From the NCBI RefSeq assembly GCF_013388945.1, contig NZ_JACAEH010000021.1:95309-159308 (forward strand): a DNA stretch of 64,000 bases, read 5' to 3'. Origin of the DNA: Nitrososphaera sp. GTDB lineage: Archaea > Thermoproteota > Nitrososphaeria > Nitrososphaerales > Nitrososphaeraceae. The notes beneath the pieces were generated by a model, which was given only the letters and a program-made list of their open reading frames with translations, was not told the DNA's origin and did not search any database. Both the position numbers and the translations under genes were made by a program. Below, one piece after another: positions 46,585-54,837 of the stretch. How positions within the stretch are numbered: the first letter of the stretch is position 1; every line of letters begins with the position of its first letter.

Positions 46585-47781
46585 TTGGAGAAGAGGTTTG
46601 ACGTCGCAGTCATTGGGGGCGGGCCGGCGGGGCTTTCTGCGGCCTGGGCCGCGGCAAAGGCCGGCGCAAGCGTGGTGCTCTTTGAAAAGGACGAGGCCAT
46701 AGCCCACAGCGTGAGGACGTCTGGCGTCAGCTGGATAGACTCGATGGACAGGCTCGGCATACCTCCGCACCTCTACAACCCTGTCTCAAGCTACCAGTTT
46801 GTCTCGCCTTCAAACGAGGTCACGATTTCAGGCTCAGCGCCAAAGTCGTGCGTGCTTGACGTGCGGGCCACCTACCAGCACCTTGCGTTCCTTGCCGCGG
46901 AAGCTGGGGCGCAGATAATGGTCAAAAGCAACGCCATCAATATTGCACGCGACGGAAACAGGGTGACAGGCGTCAGAGCAAGCACGCCTGCCGGCGACCT
47001 CGACGTCAGGTGCGCGCTCGTGATAGACGCAAGCGGCTTTTCGACTGCAGCAGGCAGGAAGGCCGGCCTTGCAGGCGAGTGGCGCCGCTACGGCGTCGGC
47101 GCCGAGTACGAGTGCTACTGCGACCACGTCGACAGCTCAATGTGGACGCTCATGGTCGGCCAACAGTATTCGGAGGCCGGCTACGCCTGGGTGTTCCCTC
47201 TCTCAAAAAACCGTGCAAGGATTGGAGTCGGCATCGGCCGGCCCGAGTCGCAGGCAGACCCTCTTGACCGGCTCCATTTCATACTTGAAAAACGGTTGAA
47301 GCCGCTTGATAGGCTTGGCAGGATACAGCCAGTCGAACTGCACTATGGATTCATCCCGAATGAAGGCGTGCGCGCAAGCTCTGTGTCTGACGGGCTGTTG
47401 CTCGTCGGCGACTCTGCTGGGCAGGCAAACCCGCTCGTGCTTGAAGGCATACGCTATGCGATAGAGTTTGGCAGGCTTGCCGGCGATATCGGAGCCCGGT
47501 CGATAGCGCAGGGCTCAACAAAAGAGTCGCTTGCAGAATACGAAAAGGCCTGGAAGGGCCGCGTCGCGTCCAAGATAACGTCTGCGCTGAAAGTGCAGTC
47601 GCGCTGGATAGGGCTCTCAGACGAGCAGTGGGACAAAGAGATAGAGATACTGCGCGACATGACCGCAGACGAGTTTCTGGACTTTATCAAGGCCGAGTTC
47701 ACGGCCACAAAGATGATGAAGCTTGCGCTCCACCACCCGAAACTGGCGGCGCGGCAGCTGTTTGACATGGTCCTGAAATGA
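46585..47781 (+). CDS. Geranylgeranyl-reductase-type FAD-dependent oxidoreductase
   Basis: VAVIGGGPAGLSAAWAAAKAGASVVLFEKDE; LLVGDSAGQANPLVLEGIRYAIEFGRLAG. Confidence 0.9.
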   Translation: MEKRFDVAVIGGGPAGLSAAWAAAKAGASVVLFEKDEAIAHSVRTSGVSWIDSMDRLGIPPHLYNPVSSYQFVSPSNEVTISGSAPKSCVLDVRATYQHLAFLAAEAGAQIMVKSNAINIARDGNRVTGVRASTPAGDLDVRCALVIDASGFSTAAGRKAGLAGEWRRYGVGAEYECYCDHVDSSMWTLMVGQQYSEAGYAWVFPLSKNRARIGVGIGRPESQADPLDRLHFILEKRLKPLDRLGRIQPVELHYGFIPNEGVRASSVSDGLLLVGDSAGQANPLVLEGIRYAIEFGRLAGDIGARSIAQGSTKESLAEYEKAWKGRVASKITSALKVQSRWIGLSDEQWDKEIEILRDMTADEFLDFIKAEFTATKMMKLALHHPKLAARQLFDMVLK

Positions 47782-47846
47782 AATTTTACGCTTGCTTGGC
47801 AAATCTCGTTAAGTTTTTATATCTTCGTTAAACCAGCACAGGTGAC

Positions 47847-48221
47847 TTGGCTGGAGAGACCGCTGCAGACTTTACTCCAATCCTTTACATGCTGGGTTTC
47901 GGTCTCGTAGCCTCTGTGCCCGCGCTCATTTTGTCAAGACTTTTGTCGCCGAGGCGCCGGTACAACCCCGTCAAGTTCCTGCCGATGGAGTGCGGACAGA
48001 TGCCCACAGGCGAAGGCCGCTCGCATTTCATGATGCAGTATTACGCTTACATACTCATGTTCGTCGTCTTTGACGTCATGTCCATCTTTTTATACGCGTG
48101 GGGCTCGGCGCTTTTCAACATCCCCCGGACTGCGACGCTGCCGATAATCGCATTTCTGGGGATAATGTTTGCCGCGATGGGCTACGCGCTGTACCTTGCA
48201 GGGAGGAAGGGGATCTGGTAA
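47847..48221 (+). CDS. nuoA: NADH-quinone oxidoreductase-like subunit A
   Basis: YNPVKFLPMECGQMP...YYAYILMFVVFDVMSIFLYAW. Confidence 0.95.
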   Translation: MAGETAADFTPILYMLGFGLVASVPALILSRLLSPRRRYNPVKFLPMECGQMPTGEGRSHFMMQYYAYILMFVVFDVMSIFLYAWGSALFNIPRTATLPIIAFLGIMFAAMGYALYLAGRKGIW

Positions 48222-48283
48222 TGCTAGCAGGTTTTAAATACGATCAAAGAGCTGACAAGGTCAGGGAGGGGTTGCGCGCGTGA
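48221..48283 (+). CDS. Bridging mini-ORF (20 aa, MLAGFKYDQRADKVREGLRA) between nuoA and nuoB
   Basis: TAATG overlap with nuoA stop and GTGA overlap with the nuoB start. Confidence 0.35.
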   Translation: MLAGFKYDQRADKVREGLRA

Positions 48284-48795
48284 ACAAGGAACTGGTAAGC
48301 CCTACCAACTTCAACGTCTTTGTGACAAAGCTCTCCGACGTGCTCGTCAGGGCGCTCGACAAGCCGCTTGGCTACGCCATAAACTGGGGAAGGGTGTGGT
48401 CGCTGTGGCCCGTGCACCTTGAGACGGCCTGTTGCAGCGTCGAGTTCGGCGCGGCTTCAAGCCCGAGGTACGACGTCGAGAGGTTCGGCATCATCGAGGC
48501 GTTCGGGTCGCTCCGCATGTGCGACCTGATAGTGGTGCAGGGGACTGTCACGAGGAAGATGGCGCCCCGGCTCAGGATGGTCTACGACCAGATGCCCGAG
48601 CCGAAATACGTCATAGCGATGGGGGCGTGCGCAATCACTGGCGGACTGTACATAGACTCGTACAACGTCCTTCCGGGAGTCGACGGCATAGTGCCAGTCG
48701 ACGTGTACGTTCCGGGATGCCCGCCAAGACCGGAGACGCTTATCCAGGGCTGCATGCTGCTACAGGAAAAGATCAAAAGGTCAAAGATAAAGTAG
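48280..48795 (+). CDS. nuoB: NADH-quinone oxidoreductase-like subunit B
   Basis: ETACCSVEFGAASSPRYDVERFGI...VYVPGCPPRPETLIQG. Confidence 0.96.
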   Translation: MNKELVSPTNFNVFVTKLSDVLVRALDKPLGYAINWGRVWSLWPVHLETACCSVEFGAASSPRYDVERFGIIEAFGSLRMCDLIVVQGTVTRKMAPRLRMVYDQMPEPKYVIAMGACAITGGLYIDSYNVLPGVDGIVPVDVYVPGCPPRPETLIQGCMLLQEKIKRSKIK

Positions 48796-48796
48796 C

Positions 48797-49420
48797 ATGA
48801 GCAGCGATAAAGAAGAGCAGAAACAGAAGGCGGCCAAGGCCGCAGGCGCAGAAAAACCCGCAGCCAAGCCAGCGCCAACTCCAAAACCCGCAGCGCCGCC
48901 GGCAGCCAAGCCGCCAGCTGCAGCAGCGCCGCCTGCAAAGGAACCAGAGCCGCCAGCGTTTGAGAAGGGCCTTGCACAGGAGCTCGTCTCAAAGTTCGGC
49001 GACGCAGTAAAGATTGTCTACATAAAGCCGGTCAGGATAAAGGTGGAAACAGCGCCTTCAAGCATAGTCGAAGTCGCAACATACTTGCGCGACAGCATGG
49101 GCTTTGATCACGCCGAGTCTGCTTCCGGCACCGACTACCTGAAGGAAAATCACATTGAAGTCAACTACCACCTCGGCTCGTATACGCGCGAGGACCTTCT
49201 TGCACACATCATGGTGCTCACGACAAAGGCAAACCGGGACGACCCGCGCCTGCCGTCGCTTGTCCGCGTTTATCCAAGCGTCGAGTACCACGAGCGCGAG
49301 ACGTTTGAGATGCTTGGCGTGTACTTTGAGGGGCACCCGAGGATGGAGCGGTTCTTGCTTCCGGAGGACTGGGCCGACATTCCGCCGCTTCGCAAGGATT
49401 TCAGGATAAAGGGGAGATAG
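48797..49420 (+). CDS. nuoC: NADH-quinone oxidoreductase-like subunit C with Ala/Pro/Lys-rich N-terminal extension
   Basis: VYPSVEYHERETFEMLGVYFEGHPRMERFLLPEDW; low-complexity N-terminus. Confidence 0.95.
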   Translation: MSSDKEEQKQKAAKAAGAEKPAAKPAPTPKPAAPPAAKPPAAAAPPAKEPEPPAFEKGLAQELVSKFGDAVKIVYIKPVRIKVETAPSSIVEVATYLRDSMGFDHAESASGTDYLKENHIEVNYHLGSYTREDLLAHIMVLTTKANRDDPRLPSLVRVYPSVEYHERETFEMLGVYFEGHPRMERFLLPEDWADIPPLRKDFRIKGR

Positions 49421-49421
49421 C

Positions 49422-50582
49422 ATGGCAACGCTTGAAGAAAAGATAGAAGAGACAAGAAGGCTGGGCCTGCAGGTGGTCAAGGAGACCGAAGAAGACCGCC
49501 TGATGACGCTGTCAATAGGCCCCCAGCATCCGGGTTCGGGCCACTTCCGCTTCACCGTCAAGGTCGACGGCGACTACATCGTCTACTGCGACCCTGACCC
49601 CGGCTACGTGCACCGTGGCGAGGAAAAGATGTGCGAGTACCGAAACGTCATCCAGAACATCCCGCACCTTGAAAGGCCGGTCATTCATGATTCAACAAAC
49701 GTCACCTACTCGTACAGCCTCGCTGTCGAGGACCTGATGGGAATCCAGGTTCCGCGCAGGGGCCAGTTCATCCGCGCAATCGCGTCGGAGATGAACCGGC
49801 AGGTCTACACGCTCTACTGGCTTGCAATCTATGGCATCTTCCTTGGACACTCTACCATGTTCATGTGGCCGGCTGGCGACCGCGAGCTTTTCATCGACCT
49901 CCTCGAGAGGCTGACAGGCGCGAGGGTAACGCACGCCTACAACATCCCCGGCGGCGTGAGAAACGACATGCCGGAAGGCTTCAAGCAAAGGTGCCTCGAC
50001 CACATCAACTACTTCGAGAAGCGCCTGAAAGAGTACGAGGACATTTTCTACAACATGCCGCTTTTCAGGCAGAGGACGGAAGGCGTTGCCGTCCTGTCAA
50101 AGGAGGACGCGGTGAAGCTTGGAGTCACAGGCTCGGTGCTGCGCGCTTCCGGCGTTCCCTACGACATACGCAAGGTCGAGCCCTACGACGTTTACAACGA
50201 GATTGATTTCAAAGTGCAGTACATGAAGACGGGCGACTCGTTTGCCCGCTCGTACGTCCCGTTCCTTGACATGAAAGAGTCGTGCCACATCATGCGCCAG
50301 CTTCTGGACAAGATGCCCCAGTCAGGCGAGGTCCGCACCAAGCTCCAGCCAAACCCCAAGGGGCCTGCAGGCGAGGCGTACAGGCGCGTCGAGTCCGGTC
50401 GCGGGGCGCTTGGCTATCACATCGTGAGCGATGGCACGCCAAAACCATATAGAGTGAAGATATCGGTGGGCTCGTTCCGCAACATGCTAGCCCTTCCGTT
50501 CCTGCTTGTTGGCAACAAGCTTGCAGACATGCCTGCCGTGTACTGGTCTCTGAACTACTGGCCCGTGGAGGCTGACAGGTAA
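49422..50582 (+). CDS. nuoD: NADH-quinone oxidoreductase-like subunit D
   Basis: MTLSIGPQHPGSGHFRFTVKVDGD...DPGYVHRGEEKM. Confidence 0.97.
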   Translation: MATLEEKIEETRRLGLQVVKETEEDRLMTLSIGPQHPGSGHFRFTVKVDGDYIVYCDPDPGYVHRGEEKMCEYRNVIQNIPHLERPVIHDSTNVTYSYSLAVEDLMGIQVPRRGQFIRAIASEMNRQVYTLYWLAIYGIFLGHSTMFMWPAGDRELFIDLLERLTGARVTHAYNIPGGVRNDMPEGFKQRCLDHINYFEKRLKEYEDIFYNMPLFRQRTEGVAVLSKEDAVKLGVTGSVLRASGVPYDIRKVEPYDVYNEIDFKVQYMKTGDSFARSYVPFLDMKESCHIMRQLLDKMPQSGEVRTKLQPNPKGPAGEAYRRVESGRGALGYHIVSDGTPKPYRVKISVGSFRNMLALPFLLVGNKLADMPAVYWSLNYWPVEADR

Positions 50583-51850
50583 TGGCGTCGTACATCGAGT
50601 CGTTCAGGTTCGGCGAGTTCATTGGAAGCGTACTGTGGCTGGTATTCTGGATACTCATCATATTCTCGCTCGTAGGCCTGCCGCTCCTGTTCATCGTGCT
50701 GTTCTACGTGCCGCTGCCGCCGCTTGGCGACGAGCCGCTGACCCCGTACCTCTTCTTGACTATGATAGTCGACCCGACGCGCACTATTCCGATAATCAAG
50801 TACATGATCCACACAGACCTGTTCAGGGTGGCCGCGTTCCCCGGCTTTACCTACGCCGCGCTGTTTGCGGCAGTCACGATATTTGTGGAGCGCAAGTTCC
50901 TCGCCAAGATGCAGCTGCGCTACGGGCCGCTGTACGTCGGCAAGATAGAGGGCTGGCTCCAGCTCGCAGCCGACGGGCTAAAGCTGATATCAAAGGAGAT
51001 AATCGTCCCTGCCGCGGCAGACAAGCCCATATTCTGGGCCGCGCCAATAGCGTTTGTCTCAGTCGCAGCGGCTGCAGCTGCCCTCATACCGGTGGCACCC
51101 GGCTGGGTGGTGGCCGACATCGACGTGGGCATAATCGCGGTCTTTGCGATATTCGGATTCTTCCCGCTCATTGCGCTCCTGTTCTCGTGGGCGTCAAACA
51201 GCAAGTACCCGTTCATCGGTGGCTTGCGGGCGCTGCACCAGATAATCGCATTTGAGATCCCGTTCATAATATCGGCGCTTTCAGTCGTCATACTCGCAGG
51301 AACTCTGAACCTGACGGGAATCGTCGAGTCGCAGATAGCCTCGTACTGGTTCGTGTTCTTCCTCCCGATAAGCGCATTCGTGTTCTACCTGTCGTCGCTT
51401 GCAGAGCTTGAAAGGATCCCGTTCGACCTTCCAGAGGCAGAGAGCGAGATTGTCGCAGGCTGGATAACCGAGACGTCAGGCATGATCTACGGCCTGATAC
51501 AGCTTGGCACGTACCTGAAACTGTACGCGCTGGCCGCGCTGTTTGTCGTGCTGTTCCTCGGCGGCTGGTCGGGACCAATAATATTCCCGCAGGAAATCAT
51601 CCCCGGCTACACCGGCGAAAAGATCTACAACCCCGTCACGCTGTCTGCCATATTCTGGTTCACGATAAAGACCTTTGGTGTGATAATGCTGATGCTTCTG
51701 CCTAGAGGTATAAGCCCGCGTATCAGGATAGACATCTTGCTTCACACAGGCTGGTACAAGCTGATAGTGTTGTCTTTCATCAACATGTTCGTCGCCCTTG
51801 CACTAATATATGGCGGCATACTTGGTCCGGAGGGGCTGCTTGTCAGATGA
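50582..51850 (+). CDS. nuoH: NADH-quinone oxidoreductase-like subunit H
   Basis: FVERKFLAKMQLRYGPLYVGK...ERIPFDLPEAESEIVAGW. Confidence 0.97.
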   Translation: MASYIESFRFGEFIGSVLWLVFWILIIFSLVGLPLLFIVLFYVPLPPLGDEPLTPYLFLTMIVDPTRTIPIIKYMIHTDLFRVAAFPGFTYAALFAAVTIFVERKFLAKMQLRYGPLYVGKIEGWLQLAADGLKLISKEIIVPAAADKPIFWAAPIAFVSVAAAAAALIPVAPGWVVADIDVGIIAVFAIFGFFPLIALLFSWASNSKYPFIGGLRALHQIIAFEIPFIISALSVVILAGTLNLTGIVESQIASYWFVFFLPISAFVFYLSSLAELERIPFDLPEAESEIVAGWITETSGMIYGLIQLGTYLKLYALAALFVVLFLGGWSGPIIFPQEIIPGYTGEKIYNPVTLSAIFWFTIKTFGVIMLMLLPRGISPRIRIDILLHTGWYKLIVLSFINMFVALALIYGGILGPEGLLVR

Positions 51851-52344
51851 GTACGGCTTCTGGTTTCATCAAGGCAATCGAGTCCGGCTCAAAGCACCTC
51901 GTCATACGCCGCTTTACATTCAGATACCCTGAGCAAAAGCTGCGCTTTGTGGGCGACGGCTACCAGTTCGACCCGAAAAAAGGCGTCGGCATCGCGGGCT
52001 ACCGCGGCCGGCACATACTGATGCACGACAAGTGCACCGGCTGCCAGCTGTGCGCAATCGCGTGCGAGGGAATCGCCGAGGCAATCGGCATGGTAAAGGT
52101 GGACGAGAACTGGAAGCAGAACAAGAAGAGCATCATGCCCCAGATAGACTATGGCAAGTGCGTGTTCTGTGGATTATGTGTGGACGCCTGCCCGTTTTAC
52201 GCTCTTTTCATGACAAACGACTACGAGCTCTCCTCTTTCACTAAGGAGCACCTGATATACACGCCGCAGCAGCTCGAGGTCAAGCCGAAATACGACGGCA
52301 GCATCGAGCTGATAATAACGGACAGGGGAGCAACACATGGTTGA
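51847..52344 (+). CDS. nuoI: NADH-quinone oxidoreductase-like subunit I (2x[4Fe-4S])
   Basis: CTGCQLCAIACEGIAEAI and CVFCGLCVDACPFYAL. Confidence 0.96.
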   Translation: MSTASGFIKAIESGSKHLVIRRFTFRYPEQKLRFVGDGYQFDPKKGVGIAGYRGRHILMHDKCTGCQLCAIACEGIAEAIGMVKVDENWKQNKKSIMPQIDYGKCVFCGLCVDACPFYALFMTNDYELSSFTKEHLIYTPQQLEVKPKYDGSIELIITDRGATHG

Positions 52345-52855
52345 CCCGATATTCGTGGGCCTTGCCGTGCTGACGGTGGGCTCTGCCATAGTGGCGCTTG
52401 ATACAAAGGAGCTCATCTACGGCGCCATCGGCCTTGCGATATCGATGCTTGGAATCGCCGGCTTTTTCCTGCTTCTGGACGCGCCCTTTGTCGCGATGTT
52501 CCAGATTGCAGTGTATGTCGGCGCAGTCGCGGTGCTCATAATATTCGCAGTCATGCTCGTGCGCACCCAGGCGCTCTTTACCGTCAGGGAGGACAAGGGC
52601 AGAAAGGCCGCCGGCATAATACTGATGCTTTTCATCATGGGCGGGCTTGGAGCCACGCTTTTGATATCGGGACTGAACACGCCGGGCAGCTTTACCGCGC
52701 CGCCGGTCGACATCATGGCAATCGGCCAGGAAATGCTGACCTACTACTCGCCGACGCTGATAGTGATGGGCCTGGTGCTTGCCGGCGCAGTCATTGCAGC
52801 TCTTGCGCTTGCGCGCAGGGAGGATGTGGAGCAAAAAGATGAACGAGCTAGTTGA
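52337..52855 (+). CDS. nuoJ: NADH-quinone oxidoreductase-like subunit J
   Basis: Position and FQIAVYVGAVAVLIIFAVMLVR. Confidence 0.94.
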   Translation: MVDPIFVGLAVLTVGSAIVALDTKELIYGAIGLAISMLGIAGFFLLLDAPFVAMFQIAVYVGAVAVLIIFAVMLVRTQALFTVREDKGRKAAGIILMLFIMGGLGATLLISGLNTPGSFTAPPVDIMAIGQEMLTYYSPTLIVMGLVLAGAVIAALALARREDVEQKDERAS

Positions 52856-53141
52856 CTTTCTCATAGTCTCAGTGGTGCTCGTCGCAGTCGGCATCTACGG
52901 GCTGGTGGTCAAGCGCAACGCCATCAGGATGCTAATTTCAATAGAGATTATCGCCAACGCAGCCAACCTCAACCTCGTGGCCTTTTCCCGGTATACAGGC
53001 AACATCCAGGGACAGGTCTTTGCGCTATTTTCAATAGCTATAGCCGCGGCCGAAGTCGCAATTGGCCTTGGTCTCATCATAGTGGCGTACAGGCTGTACA
53101 AGGAAATCGACGTGGCAGAATTCAGGAGCATGAAGGGCTGA
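52839..53141 (+). CDS. nuoK: NADH-quinone oxidoreductase-like subunit K
   Basis: VGIYGLVVKRNAIRMLISIEIIANAANLNLVAFSR. Confidence 0.94.
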   Translation: MNELVDFLIVSVVLVAVGIYGLVVKRNAIRMLISIEIIANAANLNLVAFSRYTGNIQGQVFALFSIAIAAAEVAIGLGLIIVAYRLYKEIDVAEFRSMKG

Positions 53142-53148
53142 AAGCACA

Positions 53149-54837
53149 ATGGCAGAGTCGTTTTTCCTTTTGGCAGCGACATTCATACCCCTGCTGCTTG
53201 CGCCCGTCGCCTACTTTGTAGGCAAGAAATCAGGCGCCGGCACGGTTACCTGGTTCTCTTTCGGCGTGCTCGCAGTATCTACAGGGCTGCTGGCGCTTCC
53301 CGCGCTTGCGCTGCAGGGAGGCATGTCCGCTTACGTCGAGTCGTACCAGTGGAGCCAGTTTGGCAACTTTGGGCTGCGCCTTGACGGGCTGAGCCTGCCC
53401 TTTGCCATGATAATCTACATCCTGTGCACGGTGCTTGCAATCTACTCCAAGCCGTACATGATCCACAAGATAATGGAGGACATGCCCGGCGCAAGTCGCC
53501 ACGAAAACCCCGGCCACGGCGGCCAGGTGACGCTTACTGCAGACCAGCAGAGCTACGTCAACCACCACATGGGGCTCTACTTTGCGCTATATCTCGCGTT
53601 TTCGATGGGCATGTTCGGCACCGTGCTTGCCACCAACGTCATCGAGTTCTACGTGTTCTTTGAGCTGATGCTCGTGCCCTCGTTCTTCCTAGTCGCGTTC
53701 TACGGCTACGGCGCAAGGCGCAGAATCGCCCTCATGTTCTTCTTCTGGACCCACGTCGGAGCAGTCGTCCTGCTGTTGAGCCTGCTTACCATGGGCTTTT
53801 TCGCCGGCGGCTTTGACTTTGACACGATAAGGGCAAACGCCCACCTGATACCACAGGAATGGCTTGCGCTCATCATATTCGGGCTCGTCGCAGGGCTTGG
53901 CGTAAAACTGGCCGCGTTCCTGCTTCACATCTGGCTGCCGTACGCGCACGCAGAAGCCCCGACGCCGGTGTCGGCGCTCCTGTCGCCGGCGATGATCGGC
54001 ATCGGAGCCTACGGCCTGCTCAGGCTCTGGCTCGAGCTTTTGACCGGCAGCTACGAGCAGTACAGCCTCTACATCAACATGTGGGGCCTTGCGACCATAA
54101 TCTACGGAGGCGCCATGGCGCTGATGCAGGACGACATCAAGAAAGTCCTCGCTTACTCTTCAATCAGCCAGATGGGCTACATCCTGTTCGGCCTCGGCTC
54201 CGAGAGCGTGCTTGGCATCACGGGCGCTACCATGCTCTACGTGACGCACGGGCTTGGCAAAGCTGTGCTCTTCATGATGGCCGGCTCTATCATACTCCAG
54301 ACCGGCACAAGGAGCATGAGCAAGCTGGGAGGCCTTGCTGGCAAGATGCCATACACCGCTGTCATTGCAATGATAGGCGCGCTCACGATAATGGGCGTCC
54401 CGCCTACAAGCGGCTTTATGGCAGAGTGGACCATGTTCAACGGCGTCCTGCAAACAGCTGCAAACGACGGCGACTGGTTCAGGAGCGCGATGTTCGGCTT
54501 TGGCATCATGGGCACCATCCTGACTTCTGCCTACATACTCTGGATGATAAAGCGCATCTTCTTTGGCAAGATACCCGAAGAGATGGCGCACGTAAAGGAG
54601 GCAAGCCCGTACGTGACTGCCACGATGGCGGCTTTTGCCGCGCTCTCGCTCATAATAGGCGTCTACCCAGACCTGTTCCTGGCTCCTGTCTCGGACTATG
54701 TCCAGGGCATGTTTGCCGACTACCCCGGCGTGCTCCCGATACCCGAAGGGTCGGGCCTGATAGAGCCGGCAGAAGGAAGCTCGGTGGGGCTTGAAGAAGG
54801 TTTGTCCGTTGGAGCGGAGGCCGGAGGGAATCACTGA
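53149..54837 (+). CDS. nuoM: NADH-quinone oxidoreductase-like subunit M
   Basis: LHIWLPYAHAEAPTPVSALLSPAMIGIGAYGLLRL; QDDIKKVLAYSSISQMGYI. Confidence 0.94.
   Translation: MAESFFLLAATFIPLLLAPVAYFVGKKSGAGTVTWFSFGVLAVSTGLLALPALALQGGMSAYVESYQWSQFGNFGLRLDGLSLPFAMIIYILCTVLAIYSKPYMIHKIMEDMPGASRHENPGHGGQVTLTADQQSYVNHHMGLYFALYLAFSMGMFGTVLATNVIEFYVFFELMLVPSFFLVAFYGYGARRRIALMFFFWTHVGAVVLLLSLLTMGFFAGGFDFDTIRANAHLIPQEWLALIIFGLVAGLGVKLAAFLLHIWLPYAHAEAPTPVSALLSPAMIGIGAYGLLRLWLELLTGSYEQYSLYINMWGLATIIYGGAMALMQDDIKKVLAYSSISQMGYILFGLGSESVLGITGATMLYVTHGLGKAVLFMMAGSIILQTGTRSMSKLGGLAGKMPYTAVIAMIGALTIMGVPPTSGFMAEWTMFNGVLQTAANDGDWFRSAMFGFGIMGTILTSAYILWMIKRIFFGKIPEEMAHVKEASPYVTATMAAFAALSLIIGVYPDLFLAPVSDYVQGMFADYPGVLPIPEGSGLIEPAEGSSVGLEEGLSVGAEAGGNH

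Noticed and set aside
53859-54794. 311-aa alternate-frame ORF inside nuoM
   Set aside because: Arg/His-rich shadow frame caused by GC-skewed codon usage; nuoM frame is unambiguous
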